Source of the DNA: JBHIAG01 sp046758465
GTDB lineage: Bacteria; Acidobacteriota; Terriglobia; Acidiferrales; 2-02-FULL-67-57
Length of the DNA stretch: 15,370 nucleotides
Reading direction: 5' to 3'
Assembly: GCA_046758465.1 (NCBI GenBank)
Contig: JBHIAG010000051.1
Coordinates: 1 to 15,370, forward strand
Positions within the stretch are counted from its first letter, which is position 1. Each line of letters begins with the position of its first letter. The notes below the pieces were generated by a model that worked only from the letters and a program-made list of their open reading frames with translations, did not search any database and was not told the origin of the DNA. Shown piece after piece: positions 1 to 6,624 of this stretch. Made by a program: the position numbers and the translations under genes.

Positions 1-548
<548 letters not shown>

Positions 549-939
549 CGCCCCAGCGCAGCGCCAGCCCGCCATCCCGCGGTAGCAGGCGGTACACGCT
601 GCACTCCGGCGGCCCAAAGAGGCCGAAGCCCCGCGAAAGCAAGGGCGTCCCGGGAACGTTGGGTGGCTGAGGTTCGCTAGGCGGGCGTGTAGCAGGCGGC
701 TAGGTCCGCACGGCTTCCTGGCGGACACGGCTGAGAATGAAATCCACAAAGCGCTCATAGGGATCTGACCTGACCCCCCAAAACCGGTCCAGTTCGAATG
801 TTAGGATTGGGCCCTTGTTGCCCTTGTTTTTCCTGTTTTATTTTCGAGTTTGGGCACAACCTTTTCCGCTGCCATGCGTCCAATAAGTTAAGCTAGGTTA
901 AGTGAAGAGGGAGAAATCATATATAATGGGCACTGTCCG
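549..939. other. Gene-free stretch of about 390 bases between rpoD and the phosphatase gene
   Basis: No convincing gene lies here on either strand. The left half (549-700) is GC-rich and featureless. Between 700 and 801 the minus strand is open without a start codon and ends in TAG, encoding a peptide tail that contains DPYERFVDFILSRVRQEAVR. Just beyond it, around 766-792, lies a TGACCTGACCCCCCAAAACC-type sequence that resembles the ends of IS3-group insertion sequences; this resemblance is from memory and not verified. From about 800 to 930 the composition becomes AT-richer, which fits the promoter region of the downstream gene. I see no tRNA or terminator-like hairpin. Confidence 0.6.
898..927 (+). 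promoter_or_regulatory. Putative sigma-70 promoter of the GAF/PP2C phosphatase gene
   Basis: A perfect -10 hexamer TATAAT occupies 922-927. A weak -35 candidate, TTAAGT at 898-903, lies 18 bases upstream. Transcription would be expected to start near base 934, only about six bases before the ATG at 940. The message would then be almost leaderless, and no Shine-Dalgarno sequence precedes the ATG. The -10 is clear by sequence; the -35 is poor, so activation or an extended contact may be involved. Confidence 0.5.
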
Positions 940-2781
940 ATGACCGACGTGGTGAGAGACAATTTGGCACCCCCAGACGACCCGACGGCCACCGCCGAAG
1001 CCGCTCGCGAACCGCTCGCGGACACCTACGGCAAGGCCACGACCGAAACCGACATCATCAATTGCCTCTTGCAGGCGACCCAAGACCTGAACTCAACCCT
1101 GGACCTGGACCCCGCACTGCACAGAGTGGCCGAGTGGCTGAAGCAATATGTCGTCTACGACAGCTTCGCCATCTTGCTGCTCGACCCGCTGGGACAGGAA
1201 TTGCGCGTCCGCGTCGCCATCGGCTATCCGCCGGAAGTGATGGAGCACTGGCGCTTCGGCCTGGGACAGGGGATCGTGGGCACGGCCGCCAAAACCTGCC
1301 AGCCGGTGCGGGTGGGCGACGTGCGCCGCGACCCACGCTACATCACCGCCGTCAGCGACGCCCGTTCCGAACTGGCCATTCCCCTGATTGTCAGGAACCG
1401 CACCATCGGGGTGCTGGATATCCACAGCCGCCAGCTCCACTACTTCACCGAGAACCACCAACGGATTCTGACCTTCCTGGCCGGACACCTGGCCCACGCC
1501 ATCGAAAACGCGCGCCTGTATGAAAACCTCCGCGAGCAGACACGCACGCTTTCTTTGCTGCACGAAGTCAGCCGCGAGCTCACCTCTATCCTCGACCGCG
1601 AGCAGTTGCTGCGCAAGATCGCGCAACTGGTGAAACGCCTGATCGATTACCAGGTGTTCTTCGTGATGCTGTGGAACGAGGAGACACAGCTTCTGGACCA
1701 CACCTTTTCCCTGCGCTACGACGAGGGCTTCTGTCAGAAGGGCGGCCTCCCTCTGGGCCACGGCCTCTGCGGCACCGCCGCCGCCCTGCGCCAGCCCGTG
1801 CGCGTGCCCAACGTGAATCTCGACCCGCGCTACGTCCGCTGCGGCCACACGGTCGACGTGTACTCGGAACTGGTCGTGCCCCTGGTGTTCAAGGATCGGC
1901 TGATCGGCGTGCTCGACCTGGAGAGTACTGAGTACAACGCCTTCAGCGAGCAGCACGAGCAAATGCTTGCCACGCTCGCCTCCTACATCGCCATCGCCCT
2001 GGAAAATGCCCGGCTCTACGAGAAGCTCCGCGAAGACGAACAACGCCTCGAGTCCGACCTGACCACCGCCCGCGAAATCCAGGCCGGCCTGCAGCCCGAT
2101 GCTCCTCCCGACCTGCCCGGCCTCGACCTGGCCGTCGGCTACGTCCCGGCGCGGCAACTCGGCGGCGACGTCTTCGACTTCCTGCCTTACGGCGACAACC
2201 GCCTCGCCATCGCCGTCGGTGATGTGGCCGGCAAGGGCGCCGCCGCCGCCCTCTATGGCTCGCTCGCCATCGGCATCCTGCGCGGCCACGTGGTGCAGCA
2301 TCCCTGCGAACCCGCCGAGATGCTCGAGTGGATGAATGAGCACCTCCGCCAACCCCGCATCGACAACCGCTTCATCGCCCTTACCTTTGCCGTCTACGAC
2401 GCCTCCAGCAAGATCTTGACCCTGGCCAATGCCGGCTTCCCCCAGCCCCTGCTCGTGCGCGGCGGACGCGTCGAGCCCCTCCCGGTCGAGGGTGTTCCCC
2501 TGGGCATTCTGCCCGACACGCACTACGAGGAGAAAAAGTTGGCCTTGCAGGGGGGCGACGTGATCGTCTTCTACTCGGATGGCTTCTACGAATGCGTCAA
2601 TCGCAGGGAAGAAGAATTCGGGCGTGAGCGCCTGGAGCCATTAGTGGCCGAACTCGCCCGCGCCGGCTCTGCCCGCACCATCGCCGATGGGCTCCTGCGC
2701 GCCACCGACCGCTTCGCCGCTGGCAACGGCGCCCCCGCCGACGACCGCACCGTCGTCGTGCTCAAAGTCACCCCCGCCTAG
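940..2781 (+). CDS. GAF-GAF-PP2C (SpoIIE/RsbU-type) serine/threonine phosphatase
   Basis: This 613-residue soluble protein is predicted to dephosphorylate Ser/Thr phosphoproteins, classically an anti-sigma-factor antagonist, in response to a signal sensed by its N-terminal domains. Two GAF domains lie at about residues 53-190 and 215-357; each ends in a similar IAxENARLYExLRE linker helix. A short coiled coil (355-385) leads into the PP2C/SpoIIE domain (about 398-611). The metal-binding motifs are all present: GGDVFDF (Asp410, Asp413), GDVAGKGAAAA (Asp428), SDGFYE (Asp547) and the terminal DDRTVVVL (Asp601, Asp602). NAGFPQPLL (497-505) is also typical. No membrane segment or signal peptide is visible. 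ATG 940 is the first reasonable start after the in-frame stop at 889-891. No anti-sigma or antagonist gene is nearby, so the target is unknown. It could instead act on a general partner-switching or c-di-nucleotide-linked pathway. Confidence 0.93.
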   Translation: MTDVVRDNLAPPDDPTATAEAAREPLADTYGKATTETDIINCLLQATQDLNSTLDLDPALHRVAEWLKQYVVYDSFAILLLDPLGQELRVRVAIGYPPEVMEHWRFGLGQGIVGTAAKTCQPVRVGDVRRDPRYITAVSDARSELAIPLIVRNRTIGVLDIHSRQLHYFTENHQRILTFLAGHLAHAIENARLYENLREQTRTLSLLHEVSRELTSILDREQLLRKIAQLVKRLIDYQVFFVMLWNEETQLLDHTFSLRYDEGFCQKGGLPLGHGLCGTAAALRQPVRVPNVNLDPRYVRCGHTVDVYSELVVPLVFKDRLIGVLDLESTEYNAFSEQHEQMLATLASYIAIALENARLYEKLREDEQRLESDLTTAREIQAGLQPDAPPDLPGLDLAVGYVPARQLGGDVFDFLPYGDNRLAIAVGDVAGKGAAAALYGSLAIGILRGHVVQHPCEPAEMLEWMNEHLRQPRIDNRFIALTFAVYDASSKILTLANAGFPQPLLVRGGRVEPLPVEGVPLGILPDTHYEEKKLALQGGDVIVFYSDGFYECVNRREEEFGRERLEPLVAELARAGSARTIADGLLRATDRFAAGNGAPADDRTVVVLKVTPA

Positions 2782-2784
2782 CCT

Positions 2785-2797
2785 GCCTGCGGCAGGC
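2785..2797. repeat. Short palindrome (GCCTGC/GCAGGC) after the phosphatase gene
   Basis: A 6-bp inverted repeat with a one-base centre sits four bases beyond the phosphatase stop. It has no following T-run, so it is not a standard intrinsic terminator. It may be an interspersed palindromic element or aid Rho-dependent termination. Confidence 0.4.
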
Positions 2798-2817
2798 CCG
2801 CCGCAAAAACCGGAACC

Positions 2818-2899
2818 GGTGCTCTGTTTACCCTGAGCTTGTCCTGAGCGAAGCCGAAGGGCGTAGGCGAGGGGCACCCGTTTGGAAGAGGTGCTCTGT
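2818..2899. repeat. Interspersed palindromic element (CCCTGAGC...GAAGGG type) flanked by direct repeats
   Basis: Bases 2831-2861 form an imperfect palindrome with arms CCCT (2831-2834) and AGGG (2858-2861), and inner arms GCTT (2837-2840) and AAGC (2851-2854). It also holds two copies of CCTGAGC (2832-2838 and 2843-2849). Sequences of this kind recur between genes in many environmental bacteria. A 10-bp direct repeat GGTGCTCTGT occurs at 2818-2827 and 2890-2899, each followed closely by ACCC. This could reflect insertion with target duplication or a local tandem duplication. Confidence 0.5.
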
Positions 2900-2929
2900 A
2901 CCCGCTCTTCTCGCTCTCCCGAAGCGACT

Positions 2930-3682
2930 TTACTTGTGCGCGTAGCTCAGCAGGCGCGCAAAGAAGTCCCGGTGCGTGCCCTGGACGATAACTTTGCGTA
3001 AGGCGACCTCGAGGGCAGGGTTCTTCTGCAAAACAGCCGCATAGGCGGCGTCAACTTTGTCAATCGCCTCCGCGCTGGGAAACACGTACACAATATCGCG
3101 CCAGCGCGGATTCTCGGTGTGGACCACTTCGATCTCCACCTGGTACATCAGGATCGTCCCGTTGGCTAACCACTCGTCATGGGCAGGCTTGAAGTACTTC
3201 TCCCAGAGCTCATACCACTCCCGCTCTTTGCCGGGCCGAACCTTCACGGCGCTGACCCAGAGGTAGCCGCTGGTGCGCCCGGTAGCGCGACCCCGGTGGA
3301 TGGGCGAGCGCAACAGGTAGTCATAGTGCTTGGCCCCGGCCACACCCGCAATCGGGGGCAGCTTCCGGAGCTCAGCAAGAACCCGTTCGATCCCCGCAAT
3401 GCTCCTAGCCGACCACCAAGCCCCGTGGGTGCGGCCGTTCTCCAGGTGGACTTCCGTCACAAAGTTTCCCCAGGCCACAATCGTGCCGTCGGCCAAGAGG
3501 CGTTCTAGGACCGGGTGCAGGTTCTCTTCCCCGTAAGCGGTGAACTCGGCCCACTGGGCACGCGGGATGTTCCAGTCGGAAACGTAGGTGAACAGCGGCT
3601 CTTCCTGCTGCGCTGTGGCCACCAGCGGGGCTAGCAGCGGCAGGCAGAGCAGGGCCACAAGCAAATAGATTCGCCTCGACAT
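2930..3682 (-). CDS. Secreted protein of unknown function with two similar halves
   Basis: This 250-residue protein has a Sec signal peptide. The basic start MSRR is followed by a hydrophobic stretch (5-22) and a likely cleavage near ATAQQ (residues 22-26). The mature part seems to be an internal duplication. Residues about 31-105 and 140-218 share the order Trp/aromatic-rich helix, then LLADGTIVAW / WLANGTILMY, then TEVH / EVVH, then a second helix. This pattern resembles tandem dimeric alpha/beta-barrel (ferredoxin-like) domains such as NIPSNAP-like folds, but I do not recognise a named family and assign no function. The start is set at 3682, not at an in-frame codon 51 bases upstream, because GGAGGT (complement of 3687-3692) lies four bases before it and the signal peptide begins there. 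No partner gene is evident; the upstream minus-strand gene is separated by 260 bases. Confidence 0.8.
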   Translation of the reverse strand: MSRRIYLLVALLCLPLLAPLVATAQQEEPLFTYVSDWNIPRAQWAEFTAYGEENLHPVLERLLADGTIVAWGNFVTEVHLENGRTHGAWWSARSIAGIERVLAELRKLPPIAGVAGAKHYDYLLRSPIHRGRATGRTSGYLWVSAVKVRPGKEREWYELWEKYFKPAHDEWLANGTILMYQVEIEVVHTENPRWRDIVYVFPSAEAIDKVDAAYAAVLQKNPALEVALRKVIVQGTHRDFFARLLSYAHK

Positions 3683-3686
3683 CTTT

Positions 3687-3692
3687 ACCTCC
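3687..3692 (-). promoter_or_regulatory. Ribosome binding site deciding the start of the secreted protein
   Basis: The minus strand reads GGAGGT followed by AAAG and ATG. It fixes translation at 3682 and excludes the 17-residue upstream extension, which would destroy the signal-peptide layout. Confidence 0.8.
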
Positions 3693-3754
3693 AATGAGGA
3701 AGGGGAGTGCCCTCCCTCTGTATTCAATTTCACTTAGAGAGAAAACCCTGGATT

Positions 3755-3781
3755 TCCGATTTCAGTTTCGGATACCCGAAA
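3755..3781. other. Hairpin in the upstream region of the secreted-protein gene
   Basis: TTTCGG (3766-3771) and CCGAAA (3776-3781) form a 6-bp stem with a 4-base loop. A competing 5-bp pairing, TCCGA (3755-3759) with TCGGA (3768-3772), excludes it. If transcription of the gene starts upstream of 3781, both would lie in its leader. A role is unproven. Confidence 0.3.
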
Positions 3782-3818
3782 CGCTACCCCACCACCTCAC
3801 CCATGTCAACTGTTTCTG

Positions 3819-3915
3819 GTGTCCTAATTTCGCATCGAGCCCCCAGCCTGCCCCGCGCTTTTCAGCGGGGGCCCCTGCCTGGGGGACAGCTTTCTGCATG
3901 GCCTGATTAGGACAC
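3819..3915. mobile_element. 97-bp inverted-repeat-bounded element, MITE-like
   Basis: A perfect 10-bp inverted repeat, GTGTCCTAAT at 3819-3828 and ATTAGGACAC at 3906-3915, encloses 77 bases with no gene. The interior contains its own hairpin: CCCCGC (3851-3856) pairs with GCGGGG (3865-3870), followed by a C4/G5 pairing near 3872-3885. A compact non-coding body between perfect terminal repeats is the layout of a miniature inverted-repeat transposable element. No target-site duplication is obvious next to the arms, and no cognate transposase is in the window, so a structured transcript or terminator is an alternative. Confidence 0.4.
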
Positions 3916-3942
3916 TACCCAACTGGTTTATATTTTTTCGCG

Positions 3943-4512
3943 TCAGTGTTCGTGGTCGTGCTGGTGCTCGGCTGGCGCCGGTGTGGGCTCGGCCGGCGCG
4001 GGCTCGCCCGGGACACCTTCGGCGGGCATCGCGGGCTGCTGGACCCCGGTGCTAAACTCATAGACGAGCTGCCCGCCCCGGTCCGCCCCAACTACTAACA
4101 TCAGGTTCACCACCAGCAACCCGGCGAGTAAGAAGAGTTGTAGCGAGCGCCCATACGGGCGCCCGTCTGGGCGCGTCTCCAGGTAGCGGCCCCCAACAAA
4201 GGCAATCACCGCCAGCCCCACCGCCAGGCTGGTGGTCCAGAGCATAATGGTTTCGTGCAAGTCCATCACTTCGTGTGCGGCGTCGTTGTGCTCCACGGTT
4301 TCGGCGGCCAACCAGCCCGAGGTCGCCGCCGCCACCGCCCCCACCGCGCCCAGATAAAGCAGCACCACAGCGGCGCGGTGCCACTCCTCCCGCCGCCGCC
4401 ACACCGCCAGCGCCTCCACCCCGAGCGCCCCCAGCAGGAAGGCGATGGGAAAATGCACCAGCACCGGATGGATGTTCGGCATTGCCTGCAAACCGGGAAA
4501 CAGCGAGTCCAT
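3943..4512 (-). CDS. DUF2231-family four-helix inner-membrane protein with His-rich C-terminus
   Basis: This 189-residue integral membrane protein shows the DUF2231 pattern. The N-terminal motif NIHPVLVHFPIAFLLGALGV (13-32) is followed by helices at about 46-70, 88-108 and 124-143. The conserved ending GADRGGQLVYEFSTGV (142-157) comes next. Histidines at 15, 20, 75, 80 and 86 are placed near the membrane faces, and members of this family have been proposed to bind metal or haem. The tail (157-189) is rich in Pro, Ala and Glu and ends in HQHDHEH, a plausible metal-binding end. Start 4512 is chosen because AAGGAGG lies five bases upstream; the longer reading frame to 4563 runs through a palindromic repeat and is not credible. 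The gene follows the phosphodiesterase gene on the same strand after about 100 bases. Molecular function is unknown. Confidence 0.85.
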   Translation of the reverse strand: MDSLFPGLQAMPNIHPVLVHFPIAFLLGALGVEALAVWRRREEWHRAAVVLLYLGAVGAVAAATSGWLAAETVEHNDAAHEVMDLHETIMLWTTSLAVGLAVIAFVGGRYLETRPDGRPYGRSLQLFLLAGLLVVNLMLVVGADRGGQLVYEFSTGVQQPAMPAEGVPGEPAPAEPTPAPAEHQHDHEH

Positions 4513-4529
4513 CGGCCCCTCCTTGTCAG

Positions 4530-4549
4530 GGCACGGCTTTAGCCGTGCC
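4530..4549. repeat. Palindromic repeat with GGCTTTAGCC core, copy 1
   Basis: GGCACGGC and GCCGTGCC form a perfect 8-bp stem around TTTA. It lies 17 bases before the DUF2231 start codon and would be in the leader of that gene. It shares the ten-base core GGCTTTAGCC with the repeat at 4569-4589, while the outer arms differ. Confidence 0.65.
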
Positions 4550-4568
4550 GTACCGCACCCCAAAAAAT

Positions 4569-4589
4569 TTCAGGGCTTTAGCCCCTGAA
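4569..4589. repeat. Palindromic repeat with GGCTTTAGCC core, copy 2
   Basis: TTCAGGGC pairs with GCCCCTGAA around TTTA, with one bulged base. It lies between the phosphodiesterase stop and the DUF2231 gene. The core is identical to the copy at 4530-4549, but the arms have different yet still self-complementary sequences. This suggests selection for the hairpin, or for the element, rather than for one sequence. Confidence 0.6.
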
Positions 4590-4615
4590 GGGCACCCAAC
4601 CACAGCAATGCCTCC

Positions 4616-6508
4616 TCAGTTGTCACGTTTCTTTGGCTTCACGATTTGGATAAGTGCTTGGCCTTGCGCGTCGCGGGGAGGGCTGGCCCCGAGCAACGCC
4701 GCCACCGTCGGTGCCACGTCCACGTTGTTCACAACACCCAGCTCAGTGTGTCGAATGTGTGGCCCGGCGGCCAGAAAAATCGCCTGCATCTCGCGGAACT
4801 TGGCCAGGTAGCCATGTCCGCCCCGCAGCCCCAGCCCTGCGCGCTTGAAGACATCGCCCGGCACGTCGATGGCCCGAAAGATGTAGCCGGGCTTCGCCGA
4901 GAGCCAGACATCGCCACTGGTCTCCTCATGCAGGATGCGAAAGGCGCGCGTTTCGTTGCGCCGGGCCACCACCTCCAGCACCGGCTCCTGCGTGACCGGA
5001 TCCCGCAGCTCCTCAAACAGCTCCACCAGGCGCTCGACTAGCTTTGGGTACTCGCCCGCCGCCACCACCCCGCCCGGCTGCCGCCCCGCCAAGTTCACAT
5101 AGATATGAGCCCCGCCGCCAAAGCTGATGACACCCACCTCCGCCTCAGGCCCGCGCACGCGAAAGCCCCTCGCCTCCAAGAGCCGGTTCAGGAAGACTAC
5201 CGTGTGCACCGGGTACATTCCGTGGTCGGCCATCACCATTACGTTGGTCTGCGGGCCGGCGGCTGCCACCAGCGCTTTCAAGTTGACGTCCACCGCGCGC
5301 CAGCCCCGCGCCACGTTTTCCGCCAGACGCGCCCGCAGCTCGGGGTCGCCATAGCCCGCCTGCCGCGGATGCCTCAGCAGGAACTGATGGCCCACACTGT
5401 CTGCCTGAAGCTGATAGGTAATCATCAGGTCGAAGCGCTCGTTGGCCATCACCCACAGCGCGGCGTCGCGAATGTAGTTTCCCAAGCGCTCGCTCTGCTC
5501 GAACCAGGTCGCTTCGTCAATCCACCCACGCCCGAGCGCTTCGCTGTCGCGTTCGCCCGGCCAGAACGGCTGCCCGTCGGCCCCTCCCGCAAAGCGGGAT
5601 TTGGGGCGGGCCAGCGCACGCTCGACCCGCTGGACAAACTCCACGGGCTTCCCGCGGTTGTAGTGAGGGGGGCCTACATAGAGCCGCACACGGCTGAGGT
5701 CGCCCTCAAGCGCCAGCAACTTCACCCACACCCCAATCGTTGTCGGGCGCTCAACCGGCAGCCGCACCGCCGCCCACGCGCCCTGTTTTAATTCCGCGGC
5801 CACGCCGTTGGCGAGGTTGCGGTCGAAGTCAATCAGGAGGCGGTCGTAGCGCTCGACGCCGTCCGCTACCGTATCCACTAGCAGCAGGTGTGCCGTGTGC
5901 TCGCCGTGCCGCTCGGTGGCAAACTCCACTGCTGCGCCCTGCGCATGTTCGAACCGCTGCTGGCCGAACTTCCAGCCCTGGGTAGCGGCAAAGTCTTCCC
6001 GCCCGAGTTCCGCTAGCTGGCTCGTCCCATCGCGCGCCCCGAAGCCGAACACCAGGTCTGGGCCCAGTCCCGGGGTGGCCACGCCGATGTCCTGCCCCAC
6101 CAGCACCACGCGCTTGCCCGCGCGCCGCAGCGGCTGCCAGATGGGCTCGGCTTGCAACGGCGTGTAAAAAGCAGAGCGCGTTTGCCCCAGCGGGTCGCGC
6201 ACGCGATAGTAGATGTTGCTCATCAGGCCGTGGCGCTCAGGATAAGCGCCCGTGAAGAGAGAGGCGAAACTGGGCGCAGTTACCGAAGCGTTGATGGGGA
6301 CGCTTGCCTCCGCCCGCACGCCCCGGCGCGCAAGCGTGGCAAAACCGCCGTCAGCCGACAGCGTCCCGTTCGAAAGGTATTCGTCCAGCAGGTAGTCAGC
6401 CCCCCCGTCCACGCCCACCAGTACCACCCGCGGCCCCCGTGGCCAGAAAAACCAGGCCAGCCCGGCCAGCAGCAGCAGCACTGCTACCCACCGCCACCAT
6501 CTCCGCAT
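4616..6508 (-). CDS. Membrane-anchored alkaline-phosphatase-superfamily type I phosphodiesterase/nucleotide pyrophosphatase
   Basis: This 630-residue metallo-hydrolase should cleave phosphodiester or pyrophosphate bonds at the outer face of the inner membrane. An N-terminal anchor (MRRWWRW, then hydrophobic 8-22) precedes the catalytic domain. The first metal Asp is in VVLVGVDGG (Asp34). The likely Thr nucleophile is Thr77 in NASVTAPSFASL, followed by FTGAYPERHGL (85-95). Further metal ligands are in QADSVGHQF (Asp370, His374), MADHGM (Asp428, His429) and GGHGYL (His565). The C-terminal NNVDVAPTVAALLG (594-607) is a family hallmark. Residues about 150-345 form a large insertion between conserved blocks, making the protein longer than simple members of the family. 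Start 6508 is supported by the GGGGAG site eight bases upstream; the longer frame to 6733 would run across the tgt start and is rejected. Substrate cannot be read from the sequence. Confidence 0.9.
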   Translation of the reverse strand: MRRWWRWVAVLLLLAGLAWFFWPRGPRVVLVGVDGGADYLLDEYLSNGTLSADGGFATLARRGVRAEASVPINASVTAPSFASLFTGAYPERHGLMSNIYYRVRDPLGQTRSAFYTPLQAEPIWQPLRRAGKRVVLVGQDIGVATPGLGPDLVFGFGARDGTSQLAELGREDFAATQGWKFGQQRFEHAQGAAVEFATERHGEHTAHLLLVDTVADGVERYDRLLIDFDRNLANGVAAELKQGAWAAVRLPVERPTTIGVWVKLLALEGDLSRVRLYVGPPHYNRGKPVEFVQRVERALARPKSRFAGGADGQPFWPGERDSEALGRGWIDEATWFEQSERLGNYIRDAALWVMANERFDLMITYQLQADSVGHQFLLRHPRQAGYGDPELRARLAENVARGWRAVDVNLKALVAAAGPQTNVMVMADHGMYPVHTVVFLNRLLEARGFRVRGPEAEVGVISFGGGAHIYVNLAGRQPGGVVAAGEYPKLVERLVELFEELRDPVTQEPVLEVVARRNETRAFRILHEETSGDVWLSAKPGYIFRAIDVPGDVFKRAGLGLRGGHGYLAKFREMQAIFLAAGPHIRHTELGVVNNVDVAPTVAALLGASPPRDAQGQALIQIVKPKKRDN

Positions 6509-6624
6509 CAAAACCGCTCCCCGCCGCGCTATCCTACACGACCCCATGCCGGCCCAACGCCGAAATTTCTGCCACCTCCCCCGACTGCCTGCGGCCGAAA
6601 GCGCACGCGCGTGCGGTGAGTGAT
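6509..6624. promoter_or_regulatory. Divergent intergenic region between the phosphodiesterase gene and tgt
   Basis: This 116-base gap must hold the promoter of the leftward gene and probably that of tgt. On the minus strand, TAGGAT (complement of about 6530-6535) could be a -10 box, with a GTTGGG-like -35 some 16 bases upstream; both are weak. CGCACGCGCGTGCG at 6602-6615 is a perfect 14-bp palindrome directly before the tgt ribosome binding site. I see no preQ1 riboswitch. Confidence 0.35.

Noticed and set aside
1093..2523. Long 476-codon open frame antisense to the phosphatase gene
   Set aside because: The plus-strand frame has complete GAF and PP2C motifs. The antisense frame is a by-product of high GC content with no recognisable domain or ribosome site.
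4513..4563. Upstream extension of the DUF2231 gene
   Set aside because: It would translate a palindromic repeat and ignore the strong AAGGAGG site that fits the start at 4512.
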